Notes: generated from the sequence alone by a model not told the origin. Shown: positions 6,842-15,177, counted from the stretch's first letter. The stretch is 64,000 nucleotides of DNA from Brevundimonas nasdae (GCF_016654005.1 NZ_JAEPWN010000003.1:1-64000), one strand, 5' to 3'. Translations and numbers: made by a program.

Positions 6842-8971
6842 ATGACCTTGCGCGATAGCTTTCCGACGACCTCAGCGGCTTATCCGGGTCTCGCCAACTG
6901 GGATGCCGAGTTCGAGTGGAAAGGCGTGGCACCGGTGGCGGTAGCTGGCTTTTTCCGGGACGCTATCGAACAAGCTCAGGGAGCAGATCGACAACCGTTC
7001 TTCGACCTGGCCGAAACCATCCGCGGCGATCTGACCGCCGAGACCCGACGCATCGGCGACGACGAGGGCGCTGTCTGGTTGGACGCTATGCGGTTCATAA
7101 TTTCGATCCCCGCCATCATGACGACGGTCGCGATGGGAGCGCATGGCGATTGCTACAACTGGCTCCACTGGTCCGCCAGCCGAACCCACAACGTCAACCT
7201 GCGGGCCAACAAAGGCGACTATCGCCTGCCGCCGTATGACGGCGTCGCCAGGCCAATGAATGCCGCCTGTCTTCGTAACCTGACCGACTGGATCACTGCC
7301 GCCTTCATGATCGCCAGAAAATTCGGCGGCATGGACGACTGGTGCGACCAGATCGCCGATTACTGCATCGCTCACGTCTTGGACGAGATCGTGGCCGGAG
7401 ATGTCGTGCGAGGCGTTCCTGCGATCGTCACTATCGCCAACTGGGCGACCAATCGCGGGCACAAATGCGCAGAGCCCTTGGTCAGCAGCATGGCGGAAAT
7501 CTATGGCCGTCCCGGCATAGACGACCGCTCCAAGGCCACGATGGCCGTGTTGTTCACGACGGCTGCCGCTCAATGGACGCCTCAAACGCATCAGGAGTGG
7601 GCCAAGGAAGCACTCCGCGACCTGCGCCATGTCCTCGTCGAACACGAGGTCGTCCAACTTTTGGCGGTCACCATCGATGACTACGAGGATTGGACCGCCG
7701 CTCGGGTCCAGATACTCGGTGAAGTCCGGAAACTTGCGGACGATTACAGGGCGCTCGAGAGCGGCCCTGTGGCAATCCTTGCCCTGGAAGCTCGCGTCGC
7801 CATTATCCACCCGTTGATCTTCAGTCTGACCGATTTCGGGACGGTCGCGGACATCATGGATTTGTTGTGGGCCTGGTACGGGGTCGACGGGATGGAGCAG
7901 GCCAGTGCCGATGTCCTTTACATCGGCTCAGCACACAAGAACGGCGTTGCTTATCTCTGGCCTGGCGGCCGGCATCTGATTGAAGGGGATGAAGGCGGCG
8001 AGAGCCTGGAAGGCCTCCTAGCGGGCCTATCGACTGCCCTGAATGAATATTTCCGCGGCCCGGCGGGTGACCGCGCGCTGCTTCTGGACGAGCGTATGCT
8101 CGGCGCGCCGGCTCATGACAAAGCGCCGGAGCTCACGGCAGCGATCGCGCGCCACTATCGCTTCGACGAGCTGGCGCCTCATCTGCCTGAACGATGGCGC
8201 CCGCGATCGGTGGTCGTCATGCCCGCTCATCGTGACCCGGTACAGGCGACGCTTTCGAACATTCTCGGCTGGCTGGCACCCATGGAAGCGAGCCTTGCCG
8301 CTCCGCTTCAGGACAGGACCACCCGATGCGTCAGTATCTGGCCGGGCGAAACCCAGACAACGGAGGCCGAGGTTAGTTTCATCCGGGCTGTGGGTCTGCA
8401 CGCCGGCTGGGAGATCAAGGTTGTCGGAGCGCCCTTGGACCAGCGTGCGTTCCAGGCATTCTATGAAGATCCAGATGCCGACCTCCTGTGGATCATCGGA
8501 CACGGCGAACAGTCACCCTTCCGGCAAAGTGAAAGTGGACTGGTGCTGGCTGACGGAACTGTGCTGACATCAACCGAGATCGCGGCTTACGCGCGTCCTG
8601 AAACCGGCCGGCGTCTTCTGGTGCTGAATATCTGCAGCGCAACGGCGACCCAGAACCGGGGCGGACTAGCTCGCATCGGCTTTGGACACGAGCTTACCAC
8701 CGCGGATCAGAGCGTCATCGGGCATCTCTGGCCGATCGACTACTATGCCGCGCTTGCCTTCGGCTGTTCACTGTCTCTCGATCTCGCGGGATCCTCCGTC
8801 GCCGAAGCCTTGGCCTCAACGATGGCGCGGATGCAGCAGCCCGAGCGATTGATCCGGGACTTCGAAACGGTTGATGCGACGCAGGAAGCGATCAGTCGCC
8901 TTCGGAGCGAACGTGCTGCCGAGCAGATCAGCAATCTTTTGTCTTGGGGTAGCCCTGTCCTTTTGACCTAA
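6842..8971 (+). CDS. CHAT-domain caspase-like protease with unknown N-terminal region
   Basis: 709 residues. The C-terminal part (about 455-709) has the CHAT peptidase signature: a beta-strand followed by the catalytic His554 in WIIGHGEQ, and Cys598 in LLVLNICSA. A later GHLWPIDYYAAL segment matches the part of CHAT domains that packs on the active site. Residues 1-450 are helical, rich in Trp and Cys (DDWCDQIADYC, WATNRGHKCAEP), show no tetratricopeptide periodicity, and match no family I recognise. They would be the sensor or regulatory part. Bacterial CHAT proteases act in phage defence and regulated cell death, usually cleaving a partner protein. No signal peptide is present, so it is cytosolic. 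It is convergent with a relaxase gene 56 bases away. Confidence 0.8.
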   Translation: MTLRDSFPTTSAAYPGLANWDAEFEWKGVAPVAVAGFFRDAIEQAQGADRQPFFDLAETIRGDLTAETRRIGDDEGAVWLDAMRFIISIPAIMTTVAMGAHGDCYNWLHWSASRTHNVNLRANKGDYRLPPYDGVARPMNAACLRNLTDWITAAFMIARKFGGMDDWCDQIADYCIAHVLDEIVAGDVVRGVPAIVTIANWATNRGHKCAEPLVSSMAEIYGRPGIDDRSKATMAVLFTTAAAQWTPQTHQEWAKEALRDLRHVLVEHEVVQLLAVTIDDYEDWTAARVQILGEVRKLADDYRALESGPVAILALEARVAIIHPLIFSLTDFGTVADIMDLLWAWYGVDGMEQASADVLYIGSAHKNGVAYLWPGGRHLIEGDEGGESLEGLLAGLSTALNEYFRGPAGDRALLLDERMLGAPAHDKAPELTAAIARHYRFDELAPHLPERWRPRSVVVMPAHRDPVQATLSNILGWLAPMEASLAAPLQDRTTRCVSIWPGETQTTEAEVSFIRAVGLHAGWEIKVVGAPLDQRAFQAFYEDPDADLLWIIGHGEQSPFRQSESGLVLADGTVLTSTEIAAYARPETGRRLLVLNICSATATQNRGGLARIGFGHELTTADQSVIGHLWPIDYYAALAFGCSLSLDLAGSSVAEALASTMARMQQPERLIRDFETVDATQEAISRLRSERAAEQISNLLSWGSPVLLT

Positions 8972-9027
8972 ACGGTCAGTGAAGGGGTGGAGCCTCCCGA
9001 CGCTCTGAACTCCCGAGGCGCCAGGCC

Positions 9028-10263
9028 TCAGCGGCTAAGATCTTCGCCTCGCCCCTTTGCGATCTGCGCCAGTCCGTTGCCGACGGGCTCGAGTGATACT
9101 GTTTTTCCGACCTCAGTGGGCTTGCCTGGCCGGAGCCGTGCGTAATGCTCGATGCCCGATCCGTCGCGCACGACCGCCCAGGGCGAAGCCCCTGCCTCAT
9201 CATGAAACCCGGTCTTCACAACCACCCCTCGTACACTGTCCTTACCGAGAACCCGTACATCCCTCGCGCCCTCTAGCCGACGCTGATTGAGGGTGCGGAT
9301 GATGTCGCGCCGCACCTGCAGTGTGCGCAGCTTCTTCTCCATCTCGCCGTCGAGCCGATACCGCCGCCCGGACCGCGTCGCGAGCCCAAGCTGTTCCAGA
9401 TGTCTCAGCCGCCCCCGTGTCAGCGCCGCCCAAGCGTCGGTCGATCCGACCCCGTCATCGACCATCCCGTGCTTGTCCGTCTCGGCGATCAGCCGCCGGT
9501 CGAAACCGGTGAAGCGATCCGCCTCCGTCTCCTTCCAGATGCGTCGTTCGGCCTCGACCCGTGACAGATCGCCAAGCCGCTCCTGCGCCACTTCCTGCGC
9601 CCGCGCGCGGAATCCATAACCAATGTAATCGCGGGGAATGACGAGATCCCGGCCATCTTCGCGGCGGCCCCGAACGAGCACATGGGCATGGGGTTGATCG
9701 GTGTCGAAATGGCAGGTCGCCACCCACTTCAGATTGGGTTCTCCGAGGTCCGCGGAGACGCGTCCCATGACCTCGCGGACATAGGATTTCATGTCGAGCC
9801 GTTCGCCGTGCTCAGGCGAGATGATGAAGCGGAAATGATGCCTGTCCTGGCTCCAGCCATCGGTCTCGACGCCGGGCTGAACGCCATCGGCACTGCGATC
9901 GAAAAACTCCGGCCGCTCACCCTCGACGCCGGCGCCCGGCCGTCCGAGATAAGACACATGTTTGGCCAGTGCGGCGGCCCGGTCGGCGCCCTTGCCCATG
10001 TGTCGAGAGACCAGCGCCTTGACGATCACCTTCTGGCGAACGTCCAGCCTGAAGGCGCGGCCTGACCGGTTCTGCGCCGCCTTGAGCACCCCTGAACGAT
10101 TGCCCAAAGCGAAGGCTTTGGAACTCGCCAGACGCTTGAGCATGCCGTTCTTGACGTTCATCCGCTCGGTCTTGAGGGACAACGGAAGGCCGAGGCGCAC
10201 GGCGTCGGCGGTCCGGCCGGAGCCGGTGGAAACTCTGCCGTCTATCTCGTCGCGGATCAGCAT
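9028..10263 (-). CDS. Relaxase / mobilization nuclease (VirD2-like, DUF3363-type)
   Basis: 411 residues. Nicks and covalently attaches to the transfer origin of a mobile element. The metal-binding histidine triad is visible as CHFDTDQPHAH (His185, His192, His194). A candidate nucleophile is Tyr105 in KHVSYLGRPG. An arginine/lysine-rich N-terminal leader precedes the relaxase fold. Relaxases with a DUF3363 tail are generally much longer (around 600 residues), so this copy may be a short variant or have lost its C-terminal half. No conjugation or type IV secretion genes are in the window, so it would need help in trans or is a remnant. It marks the region as mobile or once mobile. Confidence 0.85.
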   Translation of the reverse strand: MLIRDEIDGRVSTGSGRTADAVRLGLPLSLKTERMNVKNGMLKRLASSKAFALGNRSGVLKAAQNRSGRAFRLDVRQKVIVKALVSRHMGKGADRAAALAKHVSYLGRPGAGVEGERPEFFDRSADGVQPGVETDGWSQDRHHFRFIISPEHGERLDMKSYVREVMGRVSADLGEPNLKWVATCHFDTDQPHAHVLVRGRREDGRDLVIPRDYIGYGFRARAQEVAQERLGDLSRVEAERRIWKETEADRFTGFDRRLIAETDKHGMVDDGVGSTDAWAALTRGRLRHLEQLGLATRSGRRYRLDGEMEKKLRTLQVRRDIIRTLNQRRLEGARDVRVLGKDSVRGVVVKTGFHDEAGASPWAVVRDGSGIEHYARLRPGKPTEVGKTVSLEPVGNGLAQIAKGRGEDLSR

Positions 10264-10472
10264 TCGCAGTCCTCCAGAGCATGCAACGAAGGCTCGAAGG
10301 ACGACAACTCAAGGCAAGTCGTCAATCGCACTCCAGCACGCGGCTAACTGTCGGACAGAATAGAAGAAACCGGAGCAGCCAAAAACACCCTTTTATCTTG
10401 CCCTCCGACCCTTTTTGCAGATTGTCATCCATCGAAATCACATTCCGACATATCCTATCAACAGTCATCATA
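10264..10472. other. Region upstream of the relaxase; possible transfer origin
   Basis: Noncoding stretch between the relaxase start and the IS element. It contains a small inverted repeat, GACGAC at 10300-10305 and GTCGTC at 10318-10323 with a 12-base loop. Transfer origins often lie beside the relaxase gene and contain such repeats, but six-base arms are common by chance. No oriT can be claimed. Confidence 0.25.
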
Positions 10473-10486
10473 GGCTCAGGACCCAT
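10473..10486 (+). repeat. Left terminal inverted repeat of the IS5-family element
   Basis: GGCTCAGGACCCAT, 13 of 14 bases identical to the right end in inverted orientation. Preceded by the TA of the target duplication. Confidence 0.9.
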
Positions 10487-10533
10487 TGATGTGATGTGCT
10501 CGATCTGATTCAGGCTCTGCAAGGAGACTGGAT

Positions 10534-11291
10534 ATGAGCGACCTCTATTGGCTGACGGACGAGCAGATGGCGCGGCTGCAGCCGCACTTCCCCAAGAGCC
10601 ACGGCAAGCCCAGGGTGGATGATCGTCGGGTGTTGAGCGGGATCATCTTCGTCAACCGCAACGGGCTTCGCTGGCGTGATGCGCCGCCGGTCTATGGCCC
10701 ACACAAGACGCTGTACAATCGCTGGAAGCGTTGGAGCGAGGCCGGGGTCTTCATCCGGATGATGGAGGGACTGTCCGGCGCTCAGGCCGAACGGCGCACC
10801 CTCATGATCGACGCGACCTATCTCAAGGCGCACCGTACGGCTTCGAGCCTCGCGGTAAAAAAGGGGGTCTTGGGCGGCTCATCGGACGCACCAAAGGCGG
10901 CATGAACACCAAGCTTCACGCCGTAACCGATGCGAACGGACGCCCCATCAGCCTGTTCATGACGGCAGGCCAAGTCAGCGACTACACCGGTGCTGCGGCC
11001 CTGCTGGACAGCCTTCCCAAGGCCCAATGGCTGTTGGGCGACCGGGGCTATGACGCGGACTGGTTCAGGGATGCCCTGGAGGCCAAGGGCATCACGCCCT
11101 GCATCCCCGGTCGGAAATCCCGGACTGTGCCTGTCCGTTACGACAAGCGCCGGTACAAAAGCCGAAACCGCATCGAAATCATGTTCGGCCGACTGAAAGA
11201 CTGGCGGCGCGTCGCCACCCGCTACGATCGATGCCCGACCGTCTTCCTCTCCGCCATCGCCCTCGCAGCTACCGTGCTCTTCTGGCTATGA
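10534..11291 (+). CDS. IS5-family transposase made by programmed -1 frameshifting
   Basis: DDE transposase encoded in two overlapping frames. Translation from the ATG at 10534 (GGAG upstream) reads the DUF4096-type N-terminal domain, with WLTDEQMARLQPHFP, GLRWRDAPP and YGPHKTLYNRWKRW, then the first catalytic Asp in LMIDATYLKAH. Without a shift this frame stops at 10905. At the heptamer A AAA AAG (10857-10863) a -1 slip continues into GGLGRLIGRTKGGMNTKLH and the second half, with LLGDRGYD carrying the second Asp and RIEIMFGRLKDWRR carrying the Glu. It ends at 11291, just inside the right terminal repeat. Frameshifted fusion is the known mode for IS427-group transposases. All catalytic residues are present, so it is probably active. 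Confidence 0.92.
10857..10863 (+). promoter_or_regulatory. -1 ribosomal slippery heptamer A AAA AAG
   Basis: In the transposase frame the codons are GTA AAA AAG, so the heptamer A AAA AAG sits in exactly the phase needed for tandem -1 slippage, as in dnaX. It lies in the overlap of the two transposase frames and is followed by a run of five Gs. Confidence 0.85.
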
Positions 11292-11301
11292 GTCCTGAGC
11301 C
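11288..11301 (-). repeat. Right terminal inverted repeat of the IS5-family element
   Basis: On the minus strand GGCTCAGGACTCAT, the mate of the left terminal repeat with one mismatch. Followed on the plus strand by TA. Confidence 0.9.
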
Positions 11302-11498
11302 TAGACCGTGCCGTATTCGCCTTCCTTGGCTGTGTTATCCTGGCAAGTGTCGCCTTGGCGCATTTCGTGAATCCCTGGTGGATCGCGCTGACGATCTTCG
11401 CCGGCCTGAATGCGCTCCAGGCTGCTTTCACCGGCTTCTGTCCCGCGGCGATGCTGTTCAAAAGGTTCGGCGTCAGGACCGGAGCAGCCTTCCGCTAA
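11302..11498 (+). pseudogene. DUF2892 (YgaP-like) small membrane protein, 5' end lost at the IS junction
   Basis: Read from the IS junction, the frame gives DRAVFAFLGCVILASVALAHF, then VNPWWIALTIFAGLNALQAAF and TGFCPAAMLFKRFGV, ending at TAA 11496-11498. This is nearly the whole of a DUF2892 inner-membrane protein: two hydrophobic helices, the hairpin VNPWW and the conserved GFCPAAM motif. Such proteins are about 65-70 residues, often accompany rhodanese or sulfur-metabolism genes, and have a cysteine facing the membrane. Only the first few residues and the start codon are missing. Rejoining the left IS flank restores an open frame but shows no nearby ATG or GTG, so the original start is unclear. 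Confidence 0.8.
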
Positions 11499-11896
11499 GT
11501 TCGGTCTTAAGCGCTTACAAAGACCCTGTGTAACCACCCTTCAAGGACAGGGGCTATCCGTTCGATGTGCCGAACGTCGCCTTTAATCACCAATAAAACG
11601 ACAGCTCATTGCGGAAACATGGAGGAGTGGATCCGCTACCAAAGCGAACGCGCTATGGTCGGTTGTCCGCCACGGCTTCGGTCTCGGTGAGCATTTCTGA
11701 CCTAAGGGTCTTCGAGATGTACGGCAGGACCGGCCGACCACAAGGCGTCAGACGTTCACGACCGTGGGATGGGCGGGCCGACGCTGGCGTCCAGACCAAA
11801 GACTGCAGAAACCGGGAATACGTCATACAGCCACAGGTCTACCCACGCCTGTGCCCCCCTCGTCCGCTCGTGACGAAGGGAGCAGCGCAATACAGT
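11499..11896. other. Intergenic stretch after the DUF2892 remnant
   Basis: About 400 bases between the DUF2892 remnant and the convergent rubrerythrin-like gene. The open frames here show no recognisable domain. I see no repeat or RNA gene. Confidence 0.4.
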
Positions 11897-12361
11897 CTAG
11901 CGGGCCTGACGGAGGCGTTCAGCTGCGGCGCGATAGCGTTCGTAGTGATCACCTTCGTCGGAGGCGATCTGCCGGAACATCGCTGCAGCGCGCGTATCGC
12001 CCGCTGCCTGGGCCTGATCTGCGAACCCGACATACATGGTGACGTTCTCGTACTGCTCCCCGGCCATCGCATCCACCAGATTGGCCTCGTTGGTCCCGTC
12101 CAGCTTCAGGGCGTCGGCTTCGCGCGCAAAATGCTCGTTGGCCTCGACGTTGGCGGAGCTTTCGAACAGTTGGGCCAGTTCGGCATTGCCGCTCTCGCGG
12201 GCGACCTCAGCGTAGCGAAGATACTTGAGGTTGGCGAAGGCCTCGCCATGCATGGCGGCTTCCAGATTGGCCCGCGTCTGCGGGTTCAGGTCCTGAGCGG
12301 ATGCCGCTCCGGCCGAAAGGGCGACGGCGACGGCGGTGGTCAGAAAGATCTTGAGGGTCAT
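11897..12361 (-). CDS. Periplasmic rubrerythrin-like (ferritin-like diiron) protein
   Basis: 154 residues from the ATG at 12361, with CGGAG upstream. Residues 1-22 are a signal peptide ending AGAASAQ. The rest is a four-helix ferritin-like bundle with two diiron half-sites visible: EAFANLKYLRYAE with VEANEHF (Glu and ExxH), then GEQYENVTMY with DEGDHYERY. Rubrerythrin-family proteins reduce peroxide or bind iron. Export to the periplasm is less usual, and the C-terminal rubredoxin domain of classical rubrerythrin is absent. It is divergent from the PepSY gene across about 210 bases and sits beside an iron/manganese-type VIT transporter and two cytochromes b561. A role in oxidative or metal stress is plausible. 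Confidence 0.85.
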   Translation of the reverse strand: MTLKIFLTTAVAVALSAGAASAQDLNPQTRANLEAAMHGEAFANLKYLRYAEVARESGNAELAQLFESSANVEANEHFAREADALKLDGTNEANLVDAMAGEQYENVTMYVGFADQAQAAGDTRAAAMFRQIASDEGDHYERYRAAAERLRQAR

Positions 12362-12571
12362 GGGAAGGCTCCGGTGTCTGGGATGCGCCCGATGCGCCGG
12401 TGCTGTCTCGGCCCGAAGGCTGACCGGAGCCTGACGAAATGAAATCACCCGGCCGCTCACGTTCGGACTGAATGTCGCCCCAGCCGTCAGGTCGCCGTCA
12501 GCTTCGGACGTCAGGTTGGCGTCACCGGGTGATGTCGTCCGGCGACAAGTCCAGCTTTCTCGAGGCTCCCC

Positions 12572-12874
12572 ATGAAGACGTTCCTGATTCCTTCGGGCAT
12601 CGCCCTGACCCTCGCCGCTACCGTAGGCATGGCCATGACCGGCTTTGCGACCTCGGTCTCGGCCGGCCCGGTTTGCACCACCGCGCCCCGCGCCCAATGG
12701 CTGACCGAGGCCCAGATGCGGGCTCGTGTGGCCCAACTCGGCTACACCAACATCCGCGTCTTTCAGGTCAGCGGCAGCTGCTACGAGATCTATGCCCGCG
12801 CCGCCAATGGCCGTCGCGCCGAGGTCTATTTCAACCCAGTGACTGGCGCCGTGGTCCAGAACAACGAGGATTGA
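12572..12874 (+). CDS. PepSY-domain small exported protein
   Basis: 100 residues. A signal peptide covers about 1-31 and ends SVSAGP. The mature part is one PepSY repeat: WLTEAQMRARVAQLGYTNIR, then a segment with a Cys pair (VCTT and SGSCYEIYA), and the closing EVYFNPVTGAVVQ. PepSY proteins are periplasmic and are thought to modulate proteases or sense signals for adjacent two-component systems. A cytochrome b561 gene starts 5 bases after it and the response regulator and kinase genes follow, so it is the first gene of a PepSY, cytochrome and two-component operon. The ligand is unknown. Confidence 0.85.
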   Translation: MKTFLIPSGIALTLAATVGMAMTGFATSVSAGPVCTTAPRAQWLTEAQMRARVAQLGYTNIRVFQVSGSCYEIYARAANGRRAEVYFNPVTGAVVQNNED

Positions 12875-12879
12875 GCGCA

Positions 12880-13494
12880 GTGACCAAGGCAACCGTGGTT
12901 CTTGGGGATGGGTCACTCGCCCCATCCCCTGCGGAGACACCCAAGCGCACCAAGGTCTGGGATCCGGTCGTTCGACTGTTTCACTGGACCCTTGTCACAG
13001 GGATCGTCGCCAACCTGACTGTGTTTCGTGAGCTGAAGGCGGTGCACCGATACGTCGGCTATGTGATCGTCGCGGCGATCGCGATCCGGCTGGTCTGGGG
13101 TTTTGTCGGTCCGCAGCATGCGCGGTTCTCCGACTTCATTGCCGGCCCCCGTCGCCTCGCCGGCTACCTGACGGCCATGATCCAGCGGCGTGAGCCGCGC
13201 TACATCGGTCACAATCCTGCAGGCGGCCTGATGATGATCGCTCTGATCCTCCTGTCGCTCTCCTGCGGCGTCACCGGCTGGATGATGGGACTCGATGCCT
13301 TCTGGGGAGCACCCTGGCTTGAGGCCACTCACGAGACCGCCGCCAACACCATCATGGCGCTTGCGATCCTGCATGTCGTCGCAGCCCTCGTGGAAAGCTG
13401 GCGTCACCGCGAAAATCTGGTCATGTCGATGGTGACCGGCTGGAAACGCGCCGCCAGCGGAACGGATGTCGATCATGCGTCTCCTCCTCGTTGA
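12880..13494 (+). CDS. Cytochrome b561 family membrane protein
   Basis: 204 residues from the GTG at 12880, five bases after the PepSY stop. The open frame extends upstream across the PepSY gene, but that part is a shadow. Family pattern: KVWDPVVRLFHWTLV at the first helix with the haem-ligand His, then VHRYVGYV, RLVWGFVGPQHARF, IGHNPAGGLMM, and a last helix with ILHVVAALVESW carrying another His. It is a four-helix dihaem b-type cytochrome of the inner membrane that passes electrons between quinol and periplasmic partners. Its 3' end overlaps the response-regulator gene by 29 bases, so expression is coupled. Confidence 0.9.
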   Translation: MTKATVVLGDGSLAPSPAETPKRTKVWDPVVRLFHWTLVTGIVANLTVFRELKAVHRYVGYVIVAAIAIRLVWGFVGPQHARFSDFIAGPRRLAGYLTAMIQRREPRYIGHNPAGGLMMIALILLSLSCGVTGWMMGLDAFWGAPWLEATHETAANTIMALAILHVVAALVESWRHRENLVMSMVTGWKRAASGTDVDHASPPR

Positions 13495-14152
13495 AGACAC
13501 GGTCCGGCTGGGCGAGCTCCTGAGCGAAGGGCTCGCCCGCGACGGCTTCGTCGTGGACTGGCGTCAGGACATCGAGGGCGCGGCGGAGGCGGTCGCCAGC
13601 GCGACCTACGATCTGATCCTCCTCGACCTCGGACTGCCGGATGGCGACGGGCTCGACTGGGTCAGGACCCTGCGGCGCGCGACCGACCTGACGCCCATTC
13701 TGGTGCTGACCGCGCGCGGGGGGCTCGACGATCGGGTTACGGGGCTGGACGCCGGCGCGGACGACTATCTGGTCAAGCCATTCGAGGCTTCGGAGCTGTC
13801 GGCGCGGTGTCGCGCGATCCTGCGGCGGCCCGGTCAGCGGATGACGCCGGTGCTTCACGTCGGCGCGCTCGCCTTTAACGTCGCGTCGCGCCAGGCCGCG
13901 CACGGTGACCTGCCGATCGAACTCTCCCGCCGTGAAGGCGACCTTCTGGAGACGCTGATGCGTCGGGCGGGTTCGGTCGTGACCCGGGGGTCGTTGGAGG
14001 AATCGCTCTATGCATTCAACGAGCCGGTCACGCCCAATGCCGTCGAGGTGGCGGTCTCCAGACTGCGCCGCAAGCTCGACGATGCGGGGTGCACAGGAAT
14101 GCTGCACACCGTCCGTGGGCTGGGCTATCTGATGCGGGACGCCGTCGCTTGA
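13466..14152 (+). CDS. OmpR-family response regulator
   Basis: 228 residues. The receiver domain has acidic pair ED at 10-11, phospho-acceptor Asp54 in LILLDLGLPD, Thr82 in VLTAR and Lys104 in LVKPF. The C-terminal winged helix (about 130-225) ends with EVAVSRLRRKLDD and TVRGLGYLM, typical of the OmpR/PhoB DNA-binding domain. A second ATG at 13475 is an equally good start. It overlaps the upstream cytochrome gene, and its stop overlaps the kinase start (TTGA). The pair most resembles QseB/PmrA-type regulators. A natural target would be its own PepSY/cytochrome operon. Confidence 0.93.
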   Translation: MSIMRLLLVEDTVRLGELLSEGLARDGFVVDWRQDIEGAAEAVASATYDLILLDLGLPDGDGLDWVRTLRRATDLTPILVLTARGGLDDRVTGLDAGADDYLVKPFEASELSARCRAILRRPGQRMTPVLHVGALAFNVASRQAAHGDLPIELSRREGDLLETLMRRAGSVVTRGSLEESLYAFNEPVTPNAVEVAVSRLRRKLDDAGCTGMLHTVRGLGYLMRDAVA

Positions 14153-15177
14153 CCCGCACCCCCTCTATCTTCCAGCGCCTGATGCTCGGGTTTGCGCTGA
14201 TGAGCGTCATCGGCGGCTTCATTCTGCTTCTGTTTGTCGGCGTCGAGTACGGCCTGTCGTCTCGCGCGAGGCGGGACGAGATCCAGTTCGCGGGGATCGC
14301 GAACGAGGTCGCCGACCATGTCGTGGTGCCCCTGCTCGTCTTGATCGTGCCCATGACCCTGGCTGCGCTTTGGGTGATCCGGTCATCCCTGCGGCCGCTG
14401 AGCCTTGCCGGCGCGCGGATTGAGGCCGCCCAGGCCGCCGACAAGGGTTTCCGGGTCGATGTGCATGACTTTCCGGCCGAGGCGACGGGCTTCGCCGACG
14501 CCGTCAACGGTATGCTCTCGCGTCTCGATGAAGCCGCGACCCGTCAGGAAGCCTTTGCCGCCGACGTCGCCCATGAACTGCGAACGCCGCTGGCCGTGCT
14601 CGCGCTCGAGCTGGATCGGCTCGAATCGCCCGAGGGCCAGCGGTTGAAACGGGATGTTTCGGCGATGTCGCGACTGGTCGATCAGCTTCTGGTGCTGGCG
14701 CAGCTGGACGCGCAGGCGGCGGCTCCTGTGTCGGCAACTTCGGTTGATCTGGCCGAAATCGCTACGGAAATCGTCTCGCAGTATGCCCCTCTCGCCGTCG
14801 CGGACGACAAGTCGGTGGCGTTGGAACTCAATGATGACGTCTTAGTCAAAGGTCGCCGAGAGGCCATCGGCGCCGCGCTTAGAAATCTGGTCGAGAACGG
14901 GCTGCGGGTGACGCCGTCCAGCGGAACGGTGACGGTTACGGCCGGCCCGGGCGCGCGGCTTTCGGTGAGCGACGGCGGGGGCGGACTGACGCCGGAGCGC
15001 CTTGCTGACCTCAGCCAACGTTATCGCCGTGGAGATCACGCCAGCACAAGCGGCGCGGGTCTGGGATTGGCTATCGTCTCGCGCATCATGGCGGCGCATG
15101 GTGGATGGATCGAGACCCGGCCGGATCGGTCCGAACTAATCCTCGTCTTTGCCCATTCCACCGAGACCCAATCATGA
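14149..15177 (+). CDS. Sensor histidine kinase of the OmpR-type pair
   Basis: 342 residues from a TTG at 14149 that overlaps the regulator stop. No ATG gives a complete first helix, although the open frame continues upstream in the regulator gene. Transmembrane helices lie at about 11-33 and 57-77, with a very short periplasmic loop. A HAMP-like segment follows with RSSLRPL. The phospho-acceptor is His142 in FAADVAHELRTPLA. The ATPase has an N box NLVENGLRV, a G1-like SDGGGGL (Gly where the usual DxGxG has a bulkier residue) and a G2 box GAGLGLAIV. The tiny sensor loop suggests sensing within the membrane or through the PepSY/cytochrome partners. Confidence 0.92.
   Translation: MTRTPSIFQRLMLGFALMSVIGGFILLLFVGVEYGLSSRARRDEIQFAGIANEVADHVVVPLLVLIVPMTLAALWVIRSSLRPLSLAGARIEAAQAADKGFRVDVHDFPAEATGFADAVNGMLSRLDEAATRQEAFAADVAHELRTPLAVLALELDRLESPEGQRLKRDVSAMSRLVDQLLVLAQLDAQAAAPVSATSVDLAEIATEIVSQYAPLAVADDKSVALELNDDVLVKGRREAIGAALRNLVENGLRVTPSSGTVTVTAGPGARLSVSDGGGGLTPERLADLSQRYRRGDHASTSGAGLGLAIVSRIMAAHGGWIETRPDRSELILVFAHSTETQS

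Larger units (their letters stand above)
10473..11301 (+). mobile_element. Complete IS5-family (IS427-type) insertion sequence, 829 bp
   Basis: Both ends are visible. The left end GGCTCAGGACCCAT (10473-10486) and the right end, read inward on the minus strand, GGCTCAGGACTCAT (11301-11288) match at 13 of 14 positions. TA flanks both sides (10471-10472 and 11302-11303), consistent with the short target duplications of this group. The length fits the roughly 830 bp of IS427-type elements. It carries one transposase split over two frames. Because ends, duplication and transposase all look intact, the insertion is probably recent. Confidence 0.92.

Noticed and set aside
11609..12442. Long plus-strand frame over the rubrerythrin-like gene
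   Set aside because: It is a shadow of the opposite-strand gene, which has a signal peptide and iron-site motifs.
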